NCBI GenBank assembly: GCA_033002965.1
Contig: JAURVB010014924.1
Location: 1-64,000 of the forward strand
DNA: 64,000 nucleotides
Source: Piper betle
Lineage: Eukaryota; Streptophyta; Magnoliopsida; Piperales; Piperaceae
Reading direction: 5' to 3'
The first letter of the stretch is position 1. Each line of letters starts with the position of its first letter. The translations under genes and the position numbers were made by a program. The notes beneath the pieces were generated by a model, which had not been told where the DNA came from, did not search any database, and saw only the letters and a program-made list of their open reading frames with translations. Shown here in pieces: positions 10,620-24,600 of the stretch.

Positions 10620-13600
10620 TGTTCTCTGCATTTGATGTGCAACAGGGAAGAGTTCACTGATTGTGAATGTGTGTGTGCCCTTGCTAATTTCTGTTATCGA
10701 TGATCATAGCAATAATAGCAGTTCTAACAGATTAAAATGAGTGAAAGCTCGAGTTGTAATATGAGTGAAGCTCAAAGTGTAATTCTATTTTCTTTTTGTT
10801 CAAGCCAATTTTATTTCCCCCTCTTTTCATATGCATTCCAGTTGTTCAACTCCAACTTTCTTCAAGAGGCATAGTTGCCCTCCTTCACCACACACACACA
10901 CACACACATAGATATATCTGTGAATCCTTCTAAGTATCAAGCATGTTTTCATAAATTAGTATTGCAGTTCAACCGAGGAGAATAGAAGTAACAAGGGGGA
11001 GTGGTCAGAAACTCACATAGTCACATGATGAGAAGATGATTGAAGAAAGTGAGTGCATCATCATCTAAGTGTTTGGTTTGGGCTTCACGGGTACCATCTC
11101 ACCACTCCTCACGAGCTTCCTTATTTCCCAAGTCGAGCTGATTACTGAAGACCGTGTATTGGTTTGTTTTCAAGTAGGATGTAGATTTTTATAATTAGCT
11201 GATGATATTGCTGTAGAAATTCTTTCTTATTGGACAGGATTTATGGAGTTTGTGCATCACATTCTTTCTTACTACTGTAGAAAACTTTGAACTGCAGAGC
11301 AGTCCTTCCAAGTTTGTCCAGTAGATATTAATTTTGGAGAGATTCTGAAGTATGTCATCCTGCAGTCATATTCCTGATCCCAATTTAATTTCGAAAGATC
11401 TATATGAACTGACATCTGTGCAATTGTGTTAAGCTGCTTTGCATTGAGAATTAAGTTCAATAGATTTTAAATTCAACTTCTATAGATGTGTTCTGTTTCT
11501 TTTCTTTTCTATTCTTTTTTTAAAAAAAATTTACACTCCAAAGGCCTCTCGATTCATTCCATACATGAATAAACAGTGAGTAGCCTTCATTGAGTTTTTC
11601 TGAAAACGTCACCGAAGGAAGTTTACTTATAACTTTTCTTTCACAGCCATTGATACGTAAACTTCCCATGCCAGAGAAGAGAACCTTCGTCATAATTTTG
11701 ACTTCTCCCCTTCTAAATCACAAGCAGGGTCCTGCTGGCAACCTGCTTGCTTGCTGCTATGGTTACGCAACGGAATATTACAGGTACCCCACAGGCTGCT
11801 CTGCTGGGGCCAAGCTGGAGGCCTTTCTATTCTGGATCAGCGGTGAGAAAAGTGTAGCTCCTGTTTATGGCCTTTCCACGTGGCCGGCATGAAATTTGTA
11901 AGACCTACGTCATATGAGTACGAGCGTAGTGTTAAATAGCAGTGCATATCGTCTTTAAATTTAATACTGTTTAAACTTTTTGTACTATTTTGATCGGGTT
12001 GATCGATGTTTTAATACGAGATTTTCACAAATTCATGTTTTTTTGTTGAAATTTGAGCATTTTAATTAGTGTTTAATAAAGTATTAGTGATAAAATATAT
12101 TTTTAATATTTAATAAAATATTTTATTTATAATTTTAGAATATAGTTTAACACATTACGTCCCATTTGAGCCGAATATACTCCCTACTACTTAAAAACTT
12201 AATATAGTCGTCAAGATATTTAAAATTATGGAATGTGAAACGTTTTATTTTTGTGGAATGAATTCGACACATTTACCTAGAATACAGAGAACTAGGGTTG
12301 CTAATTGAGCGAGCTAGCTCGTGAGCATTTAGCATTCGGCTCGGCTTGACTCGACTCGAAACTCGACATTTAAATGCTCGACTCGAACTCGAATCTTACG
12401 AGCCAAGCTTGAGTAAGGCCGTGTTCGACTCGACTCGACTCGGTTGTAACTCGAACTCGACTCGTAGTTCGACTTGAACTCGATTCGATAAAATAATATA
12501 ATAATATAGTCTTTATATTATAAGGACGGTTAGATAATAAAAGGTGTTTTTGTCTATATCAAAAAAATTACGACTGATTTAAATGTATAGCCAATTTTAG
12601 AAGTTGCTGAGATTCTTATATTAGCGACAACTAATACTAAGCTTCCTCAAAAAACTCAAAAAATATTACCACCCTTTCAAAAAATAACAAAAAATATTAC
12701 CACCGCTTATAAGTACAGCTTATAATGATATATCATAGCTATTAATATTATCAACCGTACAAATCAAATACATAGATAAATGATCAAGAGGGAGCCTCTC
12801 CTCCTGTACCACATTGGCCTCTCCCGCCGGAACTAGCGTATTTGAGGAATTTAATAGAATTTTTAATAGTTAAAACTTAATTATATATATATATATATAT
12901 TGAACTAATTAATCCAATAAATAAATCAGAGTACGAACTCGATCGGTACTGATGATCATCAATGCGCAACAATATTAGAGGGGAACAGTGTGTGCATGCA
13001 TGGGACTAGTACTAATGTTCTTGATCTGAAGCTATACGTTGTATGTATATCAGACCCAGCTAAGGCTAACGTACATATCTCTTGCTAAGAGGGCGACCTT
13101 TGATTAGTTTGTTTCAGAGGATTCCTTCCATGGATGACACGGTTGGAGGAGATTGATCAGGAAGATGACAAAGGAAGGCATGGAATAGGGGTGGCATTTT
13201 CACGAGGAAGCCTTTGAGACCTTGACATGGTACACAAGGTCTGCTTTACTTGCCTCCTCTCTTTTGTAGTTTTGTGTATCATCAACCTCTTAGTTTACTC
13301 TTGTCTCTGATCTCTCATCTCCATGGTTAATAAGATTTGCTTGAGATCCAAAAGTATATATGTGGATGATGCAGGTCAAACTTTCACATTTAGCTTTGCA
13401 TGGAATATTGATATTTATCATCAGAATTAGTATAGCTAGGTATCAATTATAAATGGACTTCATCTTTTTCACCAGACTACCTAAAACATACAATCATATT
13501 TGTACGTACATAAAAAAATCCTTTATGGAAAGAAAATCATAAGAAATAATTCATCAGAGTAATTAATATGAAACTAAGATTTAAAAACTGAGAACTTGAA

Positions 13601-14375
13601 AGCAGTTAAGCTGCTCAAATGAGTCATTTATAGAGGGAGTTTTCATGGCAACAAACTAGTATATATGAAGAAAGTAACTCATACGTATACGTAATTTTTT
13701 TCTAAGAGCTTGAAATGATCAACAAATTTTCATGACCAATTACAACATTAAATTTGTGTTTTAATTTATGCACTAAATTAATCATAGGAAAGTGATTATG
13801 GTTATTAATAGTTTTTATTACTTGTAGTCTAATATTAAATTAACAAATAGTCGAGATTTTTTTAATAATGGTCAATAATATTATAGATAAACATGGAATA
13901 ATATGAACTAATTAGTGCTGCTAATTATAAACAAAGCTTTTACAAGGTCGGCGAATACATATATTGTACGAGATGAATGTTCTGGATATACGATGAGGAG
14001 TCCTTACTCCTTCCAGATGTGAGTGCATGGTCCATGTGAAGCTTCCCTTCCCTAGCCAGTCATGAAGGACCGCTGGGATATGATCATCCTGTGTGCTTTA
14101 ATGGCCGCCCCCCATCCCAACTTCCCTTTGTCTCTTCTTGGTCTCTCCACCCCCTGACTCGACATACGCCCAATACTCACAATATCACCTCCCAAAGTCT
14201 CACGCAACATATCTCTTCAACACCATTTCTCCTAACCCCTCTTTAATGGCACTCACAAGCACCTTCAAACCCCATGCATATGATACCATTGATGATGATG
14301 AATTGTTGCCTTCCCTCCATTTTACCCATCACTAGCTAGGGGAGATAAAAAGTGAAGACAGCATTTAGTACAATC
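10620..14375. other. intergenic region between kinesin and Dof genes
   Basis: This holds the kinesin 3' UTR (no single clear polyadenylation site), a (CA)n microsatellite near 10892-10909, a (TA)n tract at 12881-12900 and a CTCGA-rich repeat at 12296-12500. A 100-codon open frame at 11590-11892 has no recognisable domain and I do not call it a gene. The last few hundred bases before 14376 are probably the Dof promoter and leader. Confidence 0.55.
12296..12500. repeat. CTCGA-rich repeat, possible transposon end
   Basis: The stretch begins 'agggttgctaattgagcgagctagctcg' and continues with many degenerate 'gactcgactcgaactcg' units. This style of subterminal repeat is common at the ends of plant hAT-like non-autonomous elements, but I could not find a matching inverted end or target-site duplication, so it may be a truncated copy or simple degenerate repeat. 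Confidence 0.35.
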
Positions 14376-15359
14376 ATGGCATCCCAAGGGACGTCGTCGA
14401 CGTCGCCGGAGGCCCGGAGGTCCACGCCGGCGGCCAGGCCACCGCCGGAGCAGGGCCTCAGGTGCCCGAGGTGCGACTCCTCCAACACCAAGTTCTGCTA
14501 CTACAACAACTACAGCCTCACCCAGCCCCGGCACTTCTGCAAGGCCTGCCGCCGGTACTGGACCAAGGGAGGGGCTCTCCGCAACGTCCCCGTCGGCGGA
14601 GGCTGCCGGAAAAACAAGAAGTCCAAGGCCTCCGCGACCACGCTGGCCATCACCGGAGGGATGATCAGACCTGATTTCCTGATCCCTGATCATCATAAGT
14701 CTTCCCAAGTTGATCAGTTGTTCCCCTTCTCCATGCTCAACTCTTCTAGCACCAATATTAGAACTAGTGCAGGTCATGTTTACAATCAGTTCCTGACATT
14801 TGGTGATCTCTCAACTTCTTCCATGGCATGTGACAATAATATTGTTGCCTCTTCATGTGCATCATCTCATGAGTCTGGGGGTGCAATTGCCCAGCACCCG
14901 ATCATGGGCTTTAAGCCATTTGATCCCATCAGCTCACCAGCAATTAGGCAAGTTGGGATCACAAACAGTGGTGTTTATGAAGGAGGGAGGATTCAGGAAA
15001 TTGGATCAGTTAATATGCAGACTCATGATATTGCTTCTTCTATAGAATCACTCAGCTCCATGAACCAAGACCTTCACTTCAAGCTGCAGCAGCAGAGATT
15101 TGCCATGTTGTTTGGAGGAGGGAGCCAAAGGGAGACTCCTGAAAGTTCAGCTTCTTTGATGGAGAACCAGCAAATCCATCAACTACCCATCTCATTTCAT
15201 GCATCAGGGAGCTCAAAGGATGGTGGTAATTGTGGCGTTGAAGTTGGCGAGAAGGTGCAGGTTGCTACTGATCATAATACAACTGAATTGCTTCTGGATA
15301 GTTCTTATCCAACAGCAAGTGAGATTCAGAGTTGGAGTGGTATGCACCAGTTCAGTTGA
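14376..15359 (+). CDS. Dof-type zinc-finger transcription factor
   Basis: Plant-specific DNA-binding protein of 327 residues in one exon; Dof proteins bind AAAG-core sites. The Dof domain lies at about residues 27-80 with zinc ligands C-x2-C-x21-C-x2-C (Cys30, Cys33, Cys55, Cys58) inside the invariant [33 protein letters not shown] block, here in pieces: [16 protein letters not shown] and [13 protein letters not shown]. It is followed by the basic [13 protein letters not shown] segment, likely a nuclear localisation signal. The C-terminal half is Ser/Gln-rich and ends SGMHQFS, without a domain I recognise. The ATG at 14376 is chosen because the frame upstream has no earlier ATG. The first 250 bases are GC-rich and the remainder AT-neutral. 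No direct target or subfamily can be read from sequence. Confidence 0.93.
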   Translation: MASQGTSSTSPEARRSTPAARPPPEQGLRCPRCDSSNTKFCYYNNYSLTQPRHFCKACRRYWTKGGALRNVPVGGGCRKNKKSKASATTLAITGGMIRPDFLIPDHHKSSQVDQLFPFSMLNSSSTNIRTSAGHVYNQFLTFGDLSTSSMACDNNIVASSCASSHESGGAIAQHPIMGFKPFDPISSPAIRQVGITNSGVYEGGRIQEIGSVNMQTHDIASSIESLSSMNQDLHFKLQQQRFAMLFGGGSQRETPESSASLMENQQIHQLPISFHASGSSKDGGNCGVEVGEKVQVATDHNTTELLLDSSYPTASEIQSWSGMHQFS

Positions 15360-18300
15360 ACTCCTTTGAAGACAAGGGAAGGAGAATGAAGAAGGCAGCT
15401 TTAAGGTGGAGATCACCAGTAAAGCTAAGAAAGCAAAAACAAAAAAAAGGAATGGAACTAAAGGGGTTCTGATTTATTCTTTCTTTCTTTTTAACATATC
15501 TTGTTCCTATCGAGTCTGCGCTTCGGATCTTGTCATCTTCCTAGAAACATTTCATTAGCTTTTCTTAAAAGATGGTGATCAATGGATGTTTGTTTCCCTT
15601 GCTATGTACTCAATGGACTATTTGGTTTCCTCTTCTTTTGTATTTTCACTAGATTCAGCTCCCGCCAAAAAAATTAGGACTGTTTTATATTAGTAGTTAC
15701 TGCAATAAAAAGCAAAGCTAATATTAAAAAAATATATAGGTTTTGTCTGTGCATATGAATGCATCCTTGTTACACATTCTATTCATTTCATTTTTCTGAT
15801 TTATTTAGGTAGCTTGCATGGGTTTCTTTAGTTTTTTCTGAATAATTTTACTGGTTGACCATATTCCTCTAAAAAGCCTGTCATGAGACTGTTCATAGCT
15901 CTGAAGGCTTTACACCAGCTTTTGTGATCAATATGTTGTCATGATCCTCAAATCTGCTAGAGGTACTAAATGGCAGGTTCTAGCTCTGTGTAGGTAACTG
16001 CTTTGCCTTTCTCTCTACCCAGAGCTTTCTATAGTCATTAGTTGCTCAGTGTCCTATGATTTTGGTGGAGCCCTATGGCAGTTGATGAGTTTCTGAAAAG
16101 GATACCGTCAGAAGACTATTGTCTCCTAAAAGGCTGAACATTCGGAAAGAAGAAAGATTGAGCAGTGGAGAGAGAGTACACATGGGAGTGGAAAGTGTAA
16201 AGAGAGAAACAATGGGTAGGAACCTGCCAATGCCTTGGCTATAGCTAGCAGGCATATATGAATTTAGCATTCAGGCTTCTTTACTTGTTGCTTTGTCTTT
16301 GCTTTCTTCAATCGTATTACTGGAATTTAAATAGGACTCGTCGGTCCGTGTCTCTTGGGTTTCCTTCTTGACTAGATTTTACCTTTGCATTTCTCCGACA
16401 GAACCATTTGCAGCGTAGATCTGTCTGTGAAATGTTTCAGCATATGATTAGTTAAAATCCAACATTGTCTCTGTACTATCTCCTTAACAATTAGTTTCAT
16501 TGAAGAGGCCAATTCAGTTTTCAAGGGAAGGATGGATAGAGTGCTGTTAATTAACGGTTGAAGTTACTTACTTGATATATTTCTACTTGTACTCATCAAA
16601 TGTGGGAACTTCTTCCTTTTCTTGTCAACATTATCATGTATAGTTGGTGCATTCAACTAACATATGATCCTCAAATAGCTCAAATCTTCTTCTCTATTTG
16701 GCCATGATGACCACCATTTCTCCCATGTTAATATGTTTGCAGGCCAGGGCTGTATTAATGTGTGAATTTATCAGGGAACAGTTCATAAACAATAGACGTT
16801 AACCTTATCGGTGACATTTCATGAGAGACTAATCATTAAACAAGCTAGCTGTTAAATTATATATATATATATATATATATAATAAGCAATACCTCAACGA
16901 CCCAAGAAGAAGACACTGAAGATCGTTACGCCCCGTCAAAGCTATCATTCTATCATCAAACTGACCTAATGATCCTGTGTATATCTTGAAGAAGATACAA
17001 GAAGTCGTTGTGATGGTTTTGTCTTTTACTTATGGCACACTGGCCTTCTTGCCTATCCTTCAAACCGAAATGGTCACATGAAACAAAGCAAGGAAACGAG
17101 AGAAATGCATGGCCATCATTTCTGATTTCTACCTCTTTGTTGCTACGCAGTTGTCACCTCTTTTGGACTCTTCTTGAACGGGCTCCAACACTAATTTCCT
17201 CACGCCATCAATTTTGTTAGGATGCATAATTGTATTTTGTATTCAGAACTTGAATCTCCGAAAACATAAAATTAAATTAAATTAAAAAAAGATAGAAGCA
17301 GGTCAGTGGTACTTATAAGCTCGGTGTTTCGTTCCCTTGAGGTGGTTTGTTCATGTGTACCCAGCGAAAAAGCTTAAAGACTCCATCGTCATATTACTTC
17401 TGGCATTGTCCATGTAAAAGCATAGTTCCATCTAATTAGGATATATATTATATTGCCATTTTTTTCCTAAACACCACGGAATGCTACCAATTAGAATCTA
17501 AAACGCAAGTCTATATCATACTAATTACTAAGATTATAATTTATGTTGTTATTATACTGTAACAAAAGGAGTAGATGATGCTACATGTACAATTGAAAAA
17601 AATAAGTTAATACAATGAAATTAGAATGCATGAAGGTTTCTAATAAGAAAAAGGAAGAAAACAACTAAATAAAGGGAACATTCTATTGACTTATTTAATA
17701 TGATTTAAAATTTGATAATGTGTATTTATTCTCTTTTTTCATACAAACAGATTGATAGATATGCTGTATTTTAAACTTTATGGGTTTATATGGTATGATA
17801 TAATTTTTCAAAATGTGTAACTACTCACCTCTTTTGAGATGTACAAATAAATTGACGAGTTATTTGGAAAACAAAATTGACGAATATTTTATATTTATTT
17901 CAAAGATAAATCATGATAACTTAAACCATCTGAGGATCACAGCGGTAATTAAGCAACTTAAAAACCTCTCCTAATTTCCTGGCAAAACATCCGAACCCGG
18001 GTCTCTGTTTATGTCTCGATATGAAATTCCTGTACTAGATTGCAAGGCTCTTGTTAGTAGGGAATGCATCCTATATTTTATTAGTTAATTAAGAAGGCTT
18101 GATTATTTCAACAGTTATTAAGTATCTCAAAATAATACTATGTTTGTACCCAATTTGGTGTTTAAAGGCAACGCCAAGCGTAAAATTTAGACCAATTCTT
18201 TCTTCTTTTCCCCCCAAGCAACCCAATTCTTGATGAATATTTTTATTTCAGACCACAGAGCTTCTCAATTTGATTTACGATGGACAAATGGCAAGCAAGA

Positions 18301-18648
18301 AATGGAGGCATTGGACAAGAAATTATTCATCAGCATTTTCAACAAGTAAATATCTGACATATACAACTGTTTAACCTTCGCTACACATCATATTTTAGCT
18401 GGCGTGAATAAAATACTTGGAAGGGAAGGGAAGGGAAGGGAAGGGAAGGCATGCCCGGCAAATACAAAACTGCCTAGATGATGTTGCATCTGCAAGAATG
18501 GTGACTATACAGTAGGATATATGAACCACAACGACCTTGCCCATTTTCAACTTTTATCATTTTCCTTCGTCGTTAATATATTCATTCATCAAAAGTTATC
18601 TACAAAAATAAATAAAGCACAATACCCCCAACTTATAACCCCCACAAC
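15360..18648. other. intergenic region downstream of Dof
   Basis: Contains the Dof 3' UTR and then AT-rich DNA. It includes a (TA)n microsatellite at 16855-16882 and a pentanucleotide (AAGGG)n tract at 18420-18449. Short open frames around 16073-16270 and 17032-17220 show no domain and are not called. The end nearest 18649 should hold the 3' UTR of the ligase gene, which is transcribed leftward. Confidence 0.55.
18420..18449. repeat. (AAGGG)n microsatellite
   Basis: About six perfect tandem AAGGG units, ending where the repeat decays to AAGGC. Confidence 0.9.
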
Positions 18649-21600
18649 TCAACCAAAACCAAATCCTTCGCTCCCTTCGTGAATGGCCAGGAGTAACCGT
18701 TCTTGTAGTTGCTGTTTCGTGGGGTATTCTGGAAGATCCAGCTGATTAAAACTACATTTTGGGGACCAAAGAGTGAATGTTAGTACAGACGCTTCAGTAT
18801 ATCTGTTACCAATATGTTGATTGCATTTGATGCAATGTCATTATGCTATCAAAATATGTTGAAGCAGCAAGTCCTAATTGTTCAACTTCATGACACTTAC
18901 GGTAGACAAGTAAATTACATATATGGCAGGAGAAGAAGATCGAGACATACCATGTATGAGCAGATGGCAAATGACTGGCACTACCATAAGCTTTATGAAT
19001 CTGGAATCGCTGTGACCCAGAGATTCCCTGAAGAGCACTAAAACCTTCTAAAGGCACCTGAAATTAGCAGCACAAGTATCTGTCAGCGACAAGTGAAAAA
19101 TTAACACAGATGTTTCAAGGCAGTCAACATGCCACAGAGATGCACAATATAATTATCAGAAACTACACATGTAAGTTTGGAAAAAAACTACACCCATGAA
19201 TGTCCCAATAAAGCACCATCAGCAGAGCAGCTAAAAATAAAAAAACTCACTAGGTTTTTTGTAGCTGTTTAGGCATATCGCCTCATCAGCAATAAAGTCG
19301 TAAACCAGCTATTAATTGCAGACTGCGGTCAACTATTTACCCCCTTCTCATTTACAAACTAACTACTTCGGCCAAATAAACGCCCATCTACTCTTATAGA
19401 TAAAAGGGGAGTTAAAGGTTGAAATTAGGAGATTCAACCAATCAAAATACAACAAGAATAAAAAAAATAAAATAAATTATTATAGTCAATCTCCTCATTT
19501 AGTTAGAGTCTATCTTTGTAATTGTAGTCTCTCAAAGATAACATATCATTCATTATAGTCTATCTCATTATTCAATAAGGGTTTATACATAAATTTGAAG
19601 TCTATCGCTAACATAGGCAAATGATTATTAGAAGCACCTTTGAAGTTCCAGTGACAAATTGAAGGAGTCGAGCCTTATCCTCCTTGCTAAACCCTTGAAC
19701 TACTTCCCAAAACCAGTGAATGACGGGCGATGCAGCACTGTATCCAGAGTATTCCGTATTTGCCCTTAAGTCATCCACTACATGTTGAGAGTGGTTACTG
19801 TGAGAACTCCACCTCCAAGAAACTCATTAGAAATATAAAACAGAAATTCACAAACTTACAGTCAATATCTGGAAGTCCACTAATCAACAACTCTAATTCT
19901 TTGTCATTGAATATTGAGATCAAATCCCGAGGAATCAACTCATTGAAACCTTCCATAAAAGCATTTATTTGAGGTCGAATGGCAGTTGTCAACCGATGCT
20001 CAGCAACAAGGTTGACATACTGATGCTTGTTTTCCTCAGTGACCTTGGTGTTCCGACCACCAGGTATCAATTCATAATCAGTGACCTGTTTTATGTACAG
20101 AAAAATTAATGACTATGAAACTGCAGAAGAATAATATCATAAGTAAGTTCTTTGCTTCCCAAGAATCTACCTCTGTCCTTTCATAAAGTATCAGCTTCTC
20201 CTCATCAGCATCCATGCTAAAAGTCAGGTCTAACACATCACTGATGATGTTGTTCTACAAAACAAGATATTAAAACAAACCCAATTACGATTACGAACAA
20301 ATTCAATAAACCGGCCAAAAAAAGAACTCCACACACCTCTAGCATCCATTTCAAATTTTTGAAATAGTCCGGATCTATGGCCTCAATGTCATGGTATGTC
20401 ACCTTTACCCCAAGAATGTGCTTGTAGAAAGAGCGTGTAAAGTGTACATCGAGTAGTTGGCCATCAAAAAGAGCCTTCCCAACCTAGAGATCAAATAAAT
20501 AGAATTAGACAAGAAACTGGGGTATTTGACCTTGTAAATAAATGAAAGGACACTCACCACTCTCCCAACAAACTTGAAATAAGATAAATGCTCAGTTTGA
20601 TATGCAGAATTAGGGTTTGGCTGAAAGGTAGATTCATTGCCCACAGTTGTAAAAAGTAAAGCTCCCTTGTCAAAGATAACTCTAGACAACAGTTGATACC
20701 ACTCTCTCGTGAGACCACCAGCATCAATTCCTTCCTCCCCTTGGAAATGTACAGTTAATCTTCCCTTCAGATCTTGGGTAGAACGCAATCTAAGTTGATT
20801 ATAAGAATCCTCCAATATATACGCCCTTCTTACTGAAATCCTGAGAGGGCTATGATGATGATCATGTTGATGTTTAATCTTTGATTTGAAATGTGCACGC
20901 TTGTTATCAAAATCAATGAAACGCGGCACCTGCAGCATAAGGGAGAACGACTTCTCTAGCAGCCCAGGATTTTGACGAATAAAAGCATTTAAGAGCTTTC
21001 TGTGCTTCTCTGAGAATTTTATAAAAGCAACTTGCTTTTCATCAACTCTAGCCTGCAAACTGGATGATTTTTGTAAACTAGAACCTGAGGCAGTTTCCTC
21101 ATGCTCTAAATTGACACCAGCATTAGTATCAGATCCAGATCCAGATTGTCCAGGATGCAGCTTTTCACACGTCACGAAGAATGACTCTATATAGGGTAGT
21201 ATATTTTGAGTCCCTGCTGGAAGTGGTGATGCTGCAGTGCTACTCGTCAATCCATAAGATCCTGAAGATGAGGACGGCATTTCAGACCCATATTCTGGAG
21301 AGTTTTCAATCTTACTTATGCAAGAGCTAAGCTCCATCCACAACGGCTCCAAAGTTGAGCTGATTTCTAAAACTTGTGATAGAGCATCATTAGAATCTTT
21401 ATCAGGAACCATTGGATGCTCCTTTTCTTTTTCATGCAGAAATGAGACAAGAGAGCTAAATGCCTGTAATACTCTTAATATTGCCGTCCCATCTGTTGAT
21501 GCAGTGGTTATCAGTACTTTTTCTGCTTCCCCATATGTGCTCAACTCCTTCATAGCGGACTGGGACAAAGCTTGCACAGATTCTGCTAACTCAGTCATAA

Positions 21601-24600
21601 AAAGATGGCAGTGAGTGGGCGCAATGCCCACCAGCTTCTTCAGCACCTCAGCCACCAGAACATAAGCATTGTCTGACAAACTGCAGGTAGGACATTGATA
21701 TAGTTAGCCAGCAAATGAGAAATAGAAAAGGCAAACAAAATTAAAGTAGCTAAAATTCATCTCGTGGTAAGTTGAAATATTTTGCAGTGCAATTACTTAT
21801 CAAATGGAAAAGAAAAATAATTAAGATGTCAATTCCATCCAAGGTGCCAAGTGTACAATCAGACAAAACACATTCTAACATTCTCATTGCTCTAATTGGA
21901 GATTCAATTTATAACATATAATCATTACCCGTCACATGCCAGCAAAGAGCATAAAAGGCGAAGTTCTGAGTGAGGCAGGCAGCAAAGTACAGAAGGGATA
22001 TCCACTCCACTCTTCACAAGTGACGCTGAATGGTCAGGGGCAGGCTTTGGTGCTTCACTAATTAATTGTGTATCAGCCATATAACTCCGAGAACCAGAAG
22101 GTTCCTCAGATGAAGAGGATTTCTTACTTTGTCCAGAGTTACTATCCACATTGTCAATGATGACTTCTAATAAGCTGAGGAGCTATAAACCAGCAAGAAT
22201 GTTACAGATAGTAACAAAGAACCATAAAGAACCAGAAAAACAAGAAAAAAATTAAAAATAATCGATGGATACCTGCTCAAGATGAGCAATACTCCTTAAA
22301 TATAGAGGTAAGTTCAGGAGGCCCAAAAGTAAAACTACGGACAAAATCCATGGCTTTATTTTCATCCTCCTCCATAATCATCACAGCTTTTCCGCGAGTT
22401 TGATCAAGGCTGTCCAAATTACATGCAACTGGCCTCGGTAATTCAAGATGCAGTAACAACTTGGCCACATAGGGATGGTTTCTGGCCAAGTAAGTCAGAG
22501 TTTCCAGAATCCGTCGAGACACGAGAGGTGGAACTCCTGACAAAGACCAATTCCACAAATGAAATGAATTTTCAATCTAGCATCCCTGTTGTGGACTAAC
22601 GAATGATGATATTTACTTTAATAATGGTATCAAGAAAAGCTAAAACAAGATTGATACTCTTCTAATCCAATTAGACATGCCTCATCTTATCATGTAAGTT
22701 TTTCAAACTTCAAACATGAAGAATAAGCAATATAAAATTATTAGTTACTGGGTTGTAGTAGTAAATAGGTACCTAATACAGAAGAACTTATATTTAAGTC
22801 TGTTGTCGTTATTTTTAGTTTTATGGAATTCTTAGTTTTAAGAATTTTAAGTAAGTAATTGTAGCTTTCTCAATTTTCAGGAGTTTGTAATTTTTTATAT
22901 TATTATATAGTGAAGATTTTTTTTGATAGCCTACAGATATAAAAATTCCCATCATTGTAATTGGTTCCTTTTTTCCAAAAGGGTAGAGGTCTTTGTTGTT
23001 AGTCAACAAACAAACAAGCTTCATCATCGTAATTAAGTTTTTGAGAATTATAACTTTGGTGGAATATAAATTCTCTCTCAAAACCCAAATTTCATTGGAA
23101 ATGGTTTTAACTCTTATTTGCCTATCCTCCAAATCATTGAACTTCCTCCTAGCACATTTCTATACTATCCCACCAGTTCACTTCCATTTGCCACCAGTTC
23201 CCTTTCAGGTCTGTTTGGTTTGATAGATTTTGAGAGAAAGAAAAAGAAAAGGTGCTAAGAAAGAAAAGAAAAGAAAGAAAGAGAAAGCATCATTTCTCAC
23301 GTGTGTTTGGATTGAAAGAGAAAAGGAAAATGAGGGTCATTTTTCTTTTCTTGAATTTCCTTGCAAGTTTTGTGGGGAAATCATTTGTGAAGGGTATATT
23401 CCAGTGGGGTCCGCTTTATGGAAATCCATTTTCTATCTCAACTCATTTTCTCTCAATCCAAACACTCCAACTTTCCAAAAGTACACTTTTCTTTTATTTT
23501 CTCTCAAAACCCATCAATCCAAACAAAGCTTCAGGGAAAATACCTATATCACTACATTTAAGCTGCACTTACGATGCTCACGACATTAAATAAAATGAGC
23601 ACCTACCATTAGAATATTGTGGTCGGGAGTACATAACATGACTTTGACAAGCATAAAGCCTATATGGTTGATCTTCAGAACTGATAATACTCTTCCCTGG
23701 CCCTTGTATATCAAGCATCAGCATGCCCATCAAAATTTGAACTAAGGAAGTTCTAGTTTCAGAGTGCGCACACAGGTTCAAGAGTAGTCTCTGCAGTTGA
23801 CCCTTATAAAGGGGCTGTAAAAGCATACAAAAACCGCGGCAGTCAAAATAACAGCTCAAAAATAGAAAAAAGAATAAACATATGATACCTGAACAACACG
23901 CAGCAATCTAATCATCGCTTTCAAATCTTCTTGATCAACTAAAGGAGCCCCATCAGCTTCAATCACCTTCCCACCTATCCCTGCGAGAGCCAACAGAGCC
24001 TATAGCCCTTTCAAGGCTGGAACCAATACCATCAGTCCGCCTAGAAGACTCACCCCGTCTGTTCCTTGGGTACATTCCAAGAAAATTGCGGCTATATCTG
24101 TGAGCAAACCTCTCACGTAACATGTTCGCTTCTGCAACAAGAGCAGGAGTCAAATTCGCCAAAATAGCATCTGAAGATGTTAACAGCACCTGCACATGCA
24201 GAGCATGCATTTGATTAAAAACAGATATTACTCAAGGATGATCTATTAAAAAACATACAAATGTAACTCCACACCTCTTCTCGTAGATCAGAGGGAAACG
24301 TTGCAATGATGGAAACAGTGTCCATCTCAACAGGTTGCCCTTCCAGCTCTTGAGACTGATGAAGCCTTTGAGCTTGTTGCTGAGCCAAAACTTCAGCTCG
24401 GATATCAGGAGGCAGAGCTGCCAGAAACTCGGGATCAATGTCACCAGCAGCCTGATTCTGCTCACCTGATGGTTGTGCCCCTTGATTCTGCTGGGCAGAG
24501 AGAACTTCTGCTCGTAACTCCTCTGGAAGAGCTTCCAAGAATGCAGGGTCGATTGCTCCTGCATCAACTTCTCTTTGCTGCTCCCCACCTACCCCTACAC

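Noticed and set aside
11590..11892. 100-codon open frame after the kinesin
   Set aside because: No domain, no homologue I recognise and no splice or promoter context.
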